From contig CM069445.1 of the NCBI GenBank assembly GCA_035610835.1, positions 33,840,811 to 33,904,810 on the forward strand: 64,000 bases of DNA, given 5' to 3'. The notes beneath the pieces are model-generated. The model saw only the letters and a list, made by a program, of their open reading frames with translations, had not been told where the DNA came from and ran no database searches. This DNA comes from Ophiura sarsii (taxonomy: Eukaryota > Echinodermata > Ophiuroidea > Amphilepidida > Ophiuridae). Positions 61,758 through 64,000 of the stretch are shown in pieces (position 1 is the first letter of the stretch; every line of letters starts with the position of its first letter). A program made the position numbers and the translations under genes.

Positions 61758-61990
61758 GACGAGGAAAAAAACACCCTGTTACAGGCCCGACCAACCCACA
61801 TTTTTTAGAATTTTTTTAGAATTTTTCTTCTTCTCAAATCATGTTAAATCTGCTGGTTTTTTTGGCCGAAAAACTACCAAAACATTTTTTACAGATTTCA
61901 GTGACATTTTAGGTTTAATTTTTTTTATTTTAAAAACCCGACCAACTGACCCTGCTTGACAGGTTCGTCCGCTCGTAAAACAAGGTGATT
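61758..61990 (-). mobile_element. Harbinger-like MITE ('CCCTGTTTTACGG' family), copy 3
   Basis: Preceded by TAA (61755-61757). Starts GACGAGGAAAAAAACACCCT. Near the right it has GACCCTGCTTGACAGGTTCG and GCTCGTAAAACAAGGTG, in inverted order relative to the copy at 28187. The right tip is degraded. Confidence 0.5.
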
Positions 61991-62565
61991 TTCTATCATT
62001 TGTAACTTTTGTTTGGAAAGTGATGATATTGACTTTGGTACCAAAATGTCCCTTAATATATTATCATGATAGCAATAACTCAATATTCATATTTCCCTCA
62101 TTGTGCCTCATTTACTCGCGTTGGGTCACATACCGTCACAAATGGCGAAGTTAAGGATGGATATTTGGCCATATTTTTTAAACAAATGGAATCTATTGAC
62201 TTTTTCTTTCATGAACAAAGTCTTCTTCATTGAAAAATAATTGCAAATGATGGACACACAACAAAGACAGGTATGATTTTTTTTTTTTAATTCTTAACTT
62301 TTTTTGAAATTTTCAAGGCATTTTTGAAAATAACAAATAACAAAAACATTTTAGCGGCGTCAAAAATCGGTGCGGAAACACATTATTTTTGTTACTTGGC
62401 CTAATAGGGGGATCAACAACAAAAATCTAAATTTGTTGGTGCGTCGCGCACACAAAAAAGGGGCCACATTTTTTCCACGATTTGCACACAAAATAACCCA
62501 CATTTTTACAATTACATGCTTTGTGCGCGTTCGAATCTAATAATGATCGGTAACTTAGATACAGG

Positions 62566-62640
62566 GGGGATCAAGAACAAAATCACCATAAAAGGGGGGA
62601 TCAAGAACAAAATCAACAGTGTGTTGGGGATCAAGAGAAA
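62566..62640 (+). repeat. Three short tandem units of GGGGGATCAAGAACAAAATC type
   Basis: GGGGGGATCAAGAACAAAAT recurs with spacing of about 30 bp, the third unit shortened. It lies in a GC-poor region with a GACGGGTGT/ACACCCGTC inverted pair further on (62765-62800). Confidence 0.65.
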
Positions 62641-63085
62641 AAAATATGTCAACCAACCGTGCACATTTCTACAATTTGACTCAACACATGAAGTGACTAA
62701 ACCGTTTTTAGATTGATCAGTCAGCTGTAGAACGGGGCCCGTTTCAATTGAGGGCGCTCTAAAACGACGGGTGTACGTAACCAAGGTAACGCACACCCGT
62801 CAATTTGCGCAATGATTGAATTTTCGCCTTTTTTTTTTACCCCAATTATCTGCATAAAAAGTAACTATCCATCGAGTTGAGGGCAGCATAAGGTACCAGA
62901 ACTCCTTGTGACACCCAGTTCGATGATTTAATTTAACCTTTGACCCCAACATCAGTGCACATCACACGACGCAAACTAAAATTTTGTCTTTTTTGACCGG
63001 TTATCTGCGATGAGACCACCATTTTCTAGACTAGATTACACCATTTTATATCATTTTCAGGGTAAGTGTGATAATTTTTACATAA

Positions 63086-63200
63086 GGCCTAATAAAAAAA
63101 AAGTTTGTTTCCGGTAACATGCTGACAAAAAAGAGGGTCGGTCGGTCGGTCAAAAAAATTATTTTACAACAAAATAATATTTCAGATTCACCATGTAAAT
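63086..63200 (+). mobile_element. Left-end fragment of the Harbinger-like family seen at 57210
   Basis: GGCCTAATAAAAAAAAAGTT then TGTTTCCGGTAACATGCTGA and GAGGGTCGGTCGGTCGGTC, preceded by TAA. Similarity to the 57210 element fades near 63195, where family C copy 3 begins. Confidence 0.6.
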
Positions 63201-63213
63201 TAATTGCAATTTT

Positions 63214-64000
63214 AGGCACGCGACCGTTTATACGCTGTTCAACCGTGTAACGCACGTATAACCCGTGGCCCGTACACAGTATACGAAAACACGAAGTAGA
63301 TTTTACAATTTGAACTAACAGTTTCATAATAAAACAAAAGGAAATACAAGGAAATTAATGGATTATTAGCCTCACTTCGATCGCTCGAGTCACGATGCGA
63401 TGGAAATTTATACGAAAGCGCCATTGTTATACGATTCCTTTTGTGCCCATGGTGCACCGAAATATTAAAATGTCCAGACGCATGCGGCCGTTCCCAAAAT
63501 CATTTTTATTGGCTCCTTTTCGTAACACTCGGCGACATGAGACCAAGACTAGCATCAAAAAAGTGACGTCATGATTATAAAATTCTCTGACTTGCGCAGA
63601 AATCCGCCATTTTGTACCGATTTTAAACCGACAGAAAAAATTCTGCGTAAGTACGTGAAAACCAGTGGGTTTTTAAACTCTGACGAAAACGAAATATTAA
63701 ATGCCAATACTTCAGGATTTATGATACTTTTTCTAGTTATTTGAAGATGAAACTCAATCTTTGTAGGTTTGGCTTTGATGCTACTGTACATGATCAGAGA
63801 TCAAGTAGGGAATCTTTTTGCGTCACACTTTTGCTAAATATTTGTGCATTAGCATCGCAAAGCCTTCAAAAGTGTTTCACATTTCGCGATGCTACATTTG
63901 GTTAAATGCACTGTGCCGGTTTTTGCTGGGCTTGATCTCTACTCCCGGTGTGTTTGAGGGAATTCACGGAGAGTGAGACTTGCGGGATACGGCTACCCGT
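63214..64000 (+). mobile_element. Repeat family C, copy 3, cut by the window edge
   Basis: It starts AGGCACGCGACCGTTTATAC like copy 1 but keeps an additional stretch (about 63310-63480, including CGATTCCTTTTGTGCCCATG) shared with copy 2. It contains TGACGTCA at 63564-63571 and the uninterrupted AAGTAGGGAATC site. Confidence 0.65.

Larger units (their letters stand above)
40003..64000. other. Region upstream of the first coding exon; no further gene supported
   Basis: Either the upstream intron and 5' region of the minus-strand gene or intergenic DNA. The listed elements occupy much of it. The rest (43000-44560, 46900-47270, 51200-52780, 55120-57200, 60900-61750, 62000-63060) shows only short unsupported ORFs. 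The longest non-repeat ones, at 55874-56302 (minus) and 61298-61630 (plus), have no recognisable domain and no clear splice context. Confidence 0.45.

Noticed and set aside
1..64000. CRISPR arrays, bacterial operons, integrated phage
   Set aside because: No regularly spaced identical repeats, no prokaryotic gene structure; spliced exons and MITEs show a eukaryotic genome.

Overview
The window is eukaryotic, AT-rich nuclear DNA from an animal. It has no operons, no bacterial-style gene density and no long open reading frames, but it has GT-AG spliced short exons in very long introns and is packed with small terminal-inverted-repeat (TIR) DNA transposons. The frequent TACATGTA words, the many MITE families and the intron sizes suggest a marine invertebrate. 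An echinoderm or hemichordate is my best guess, and it is only a guess.

Only one protein-coding gene is well supported. It lies on the minus strand and enters the window at its 5' end: coding exons at 39872-40002 (with the start codon), 30439-30529, 7970-8100 and 2012-2063, continuing past the left edge. All four have canonical acceptors and donors, and their reading phases join without a break to give about 133 codons of a low-complexity, Ser/Thr/Arg/Asn-rich N-terminus that I cannot assign to a family. The introns are about 9.3, 22.3 and 5.9 kb. Two stretches (about 20973-21480 and 3611-4260) could be internal promoters with non-coding first exons, but this is weak.

Almost everything else is mobile-element debris, and target-site duplications (TSDs) often allow exact boundaries. 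Layout: 1-8.1 kb, introns with Harbinger-like (TAA target) MITEs and one nested element; 8.6-9.85 kb, a CAGGG-ended element with a 5-bp TSD that hosts a small hAT; 10-30 kb, the longest intron, with TTAA-target MITEs, TACTGTAAA MITEs, a poly-G-ended hAT, a hairpin-rich array and perfect foldbacks; 31.5-33.6 kb, a GC-palindrome modular element; 35-39.3 kb, several hAT-type elements, one keeping the start of a transposase-like reading frame; 40.3-55.1 kb, two near-identical 2.3-kb hAT elements in opposite orientation; 57.2-60.2 kb, four elements nested inside one another; 63-64 kb, further copies cut by the window edge.

The most striking observation is that the two inverted 2.3-kb hAT copies have swapped 8-bp target duplications. 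The left flank of copy 1 matches (as reverse complement) the inner flank of copy 2, and the inner flank of copy 1 matches the outer flank of copy 2. This is what is expected if the roughly 10 kb between them (42850-52811) was flipped by recombination between the copies, or flipped by the assembler. The segment lies just upstream of the first coding exon of the gene.
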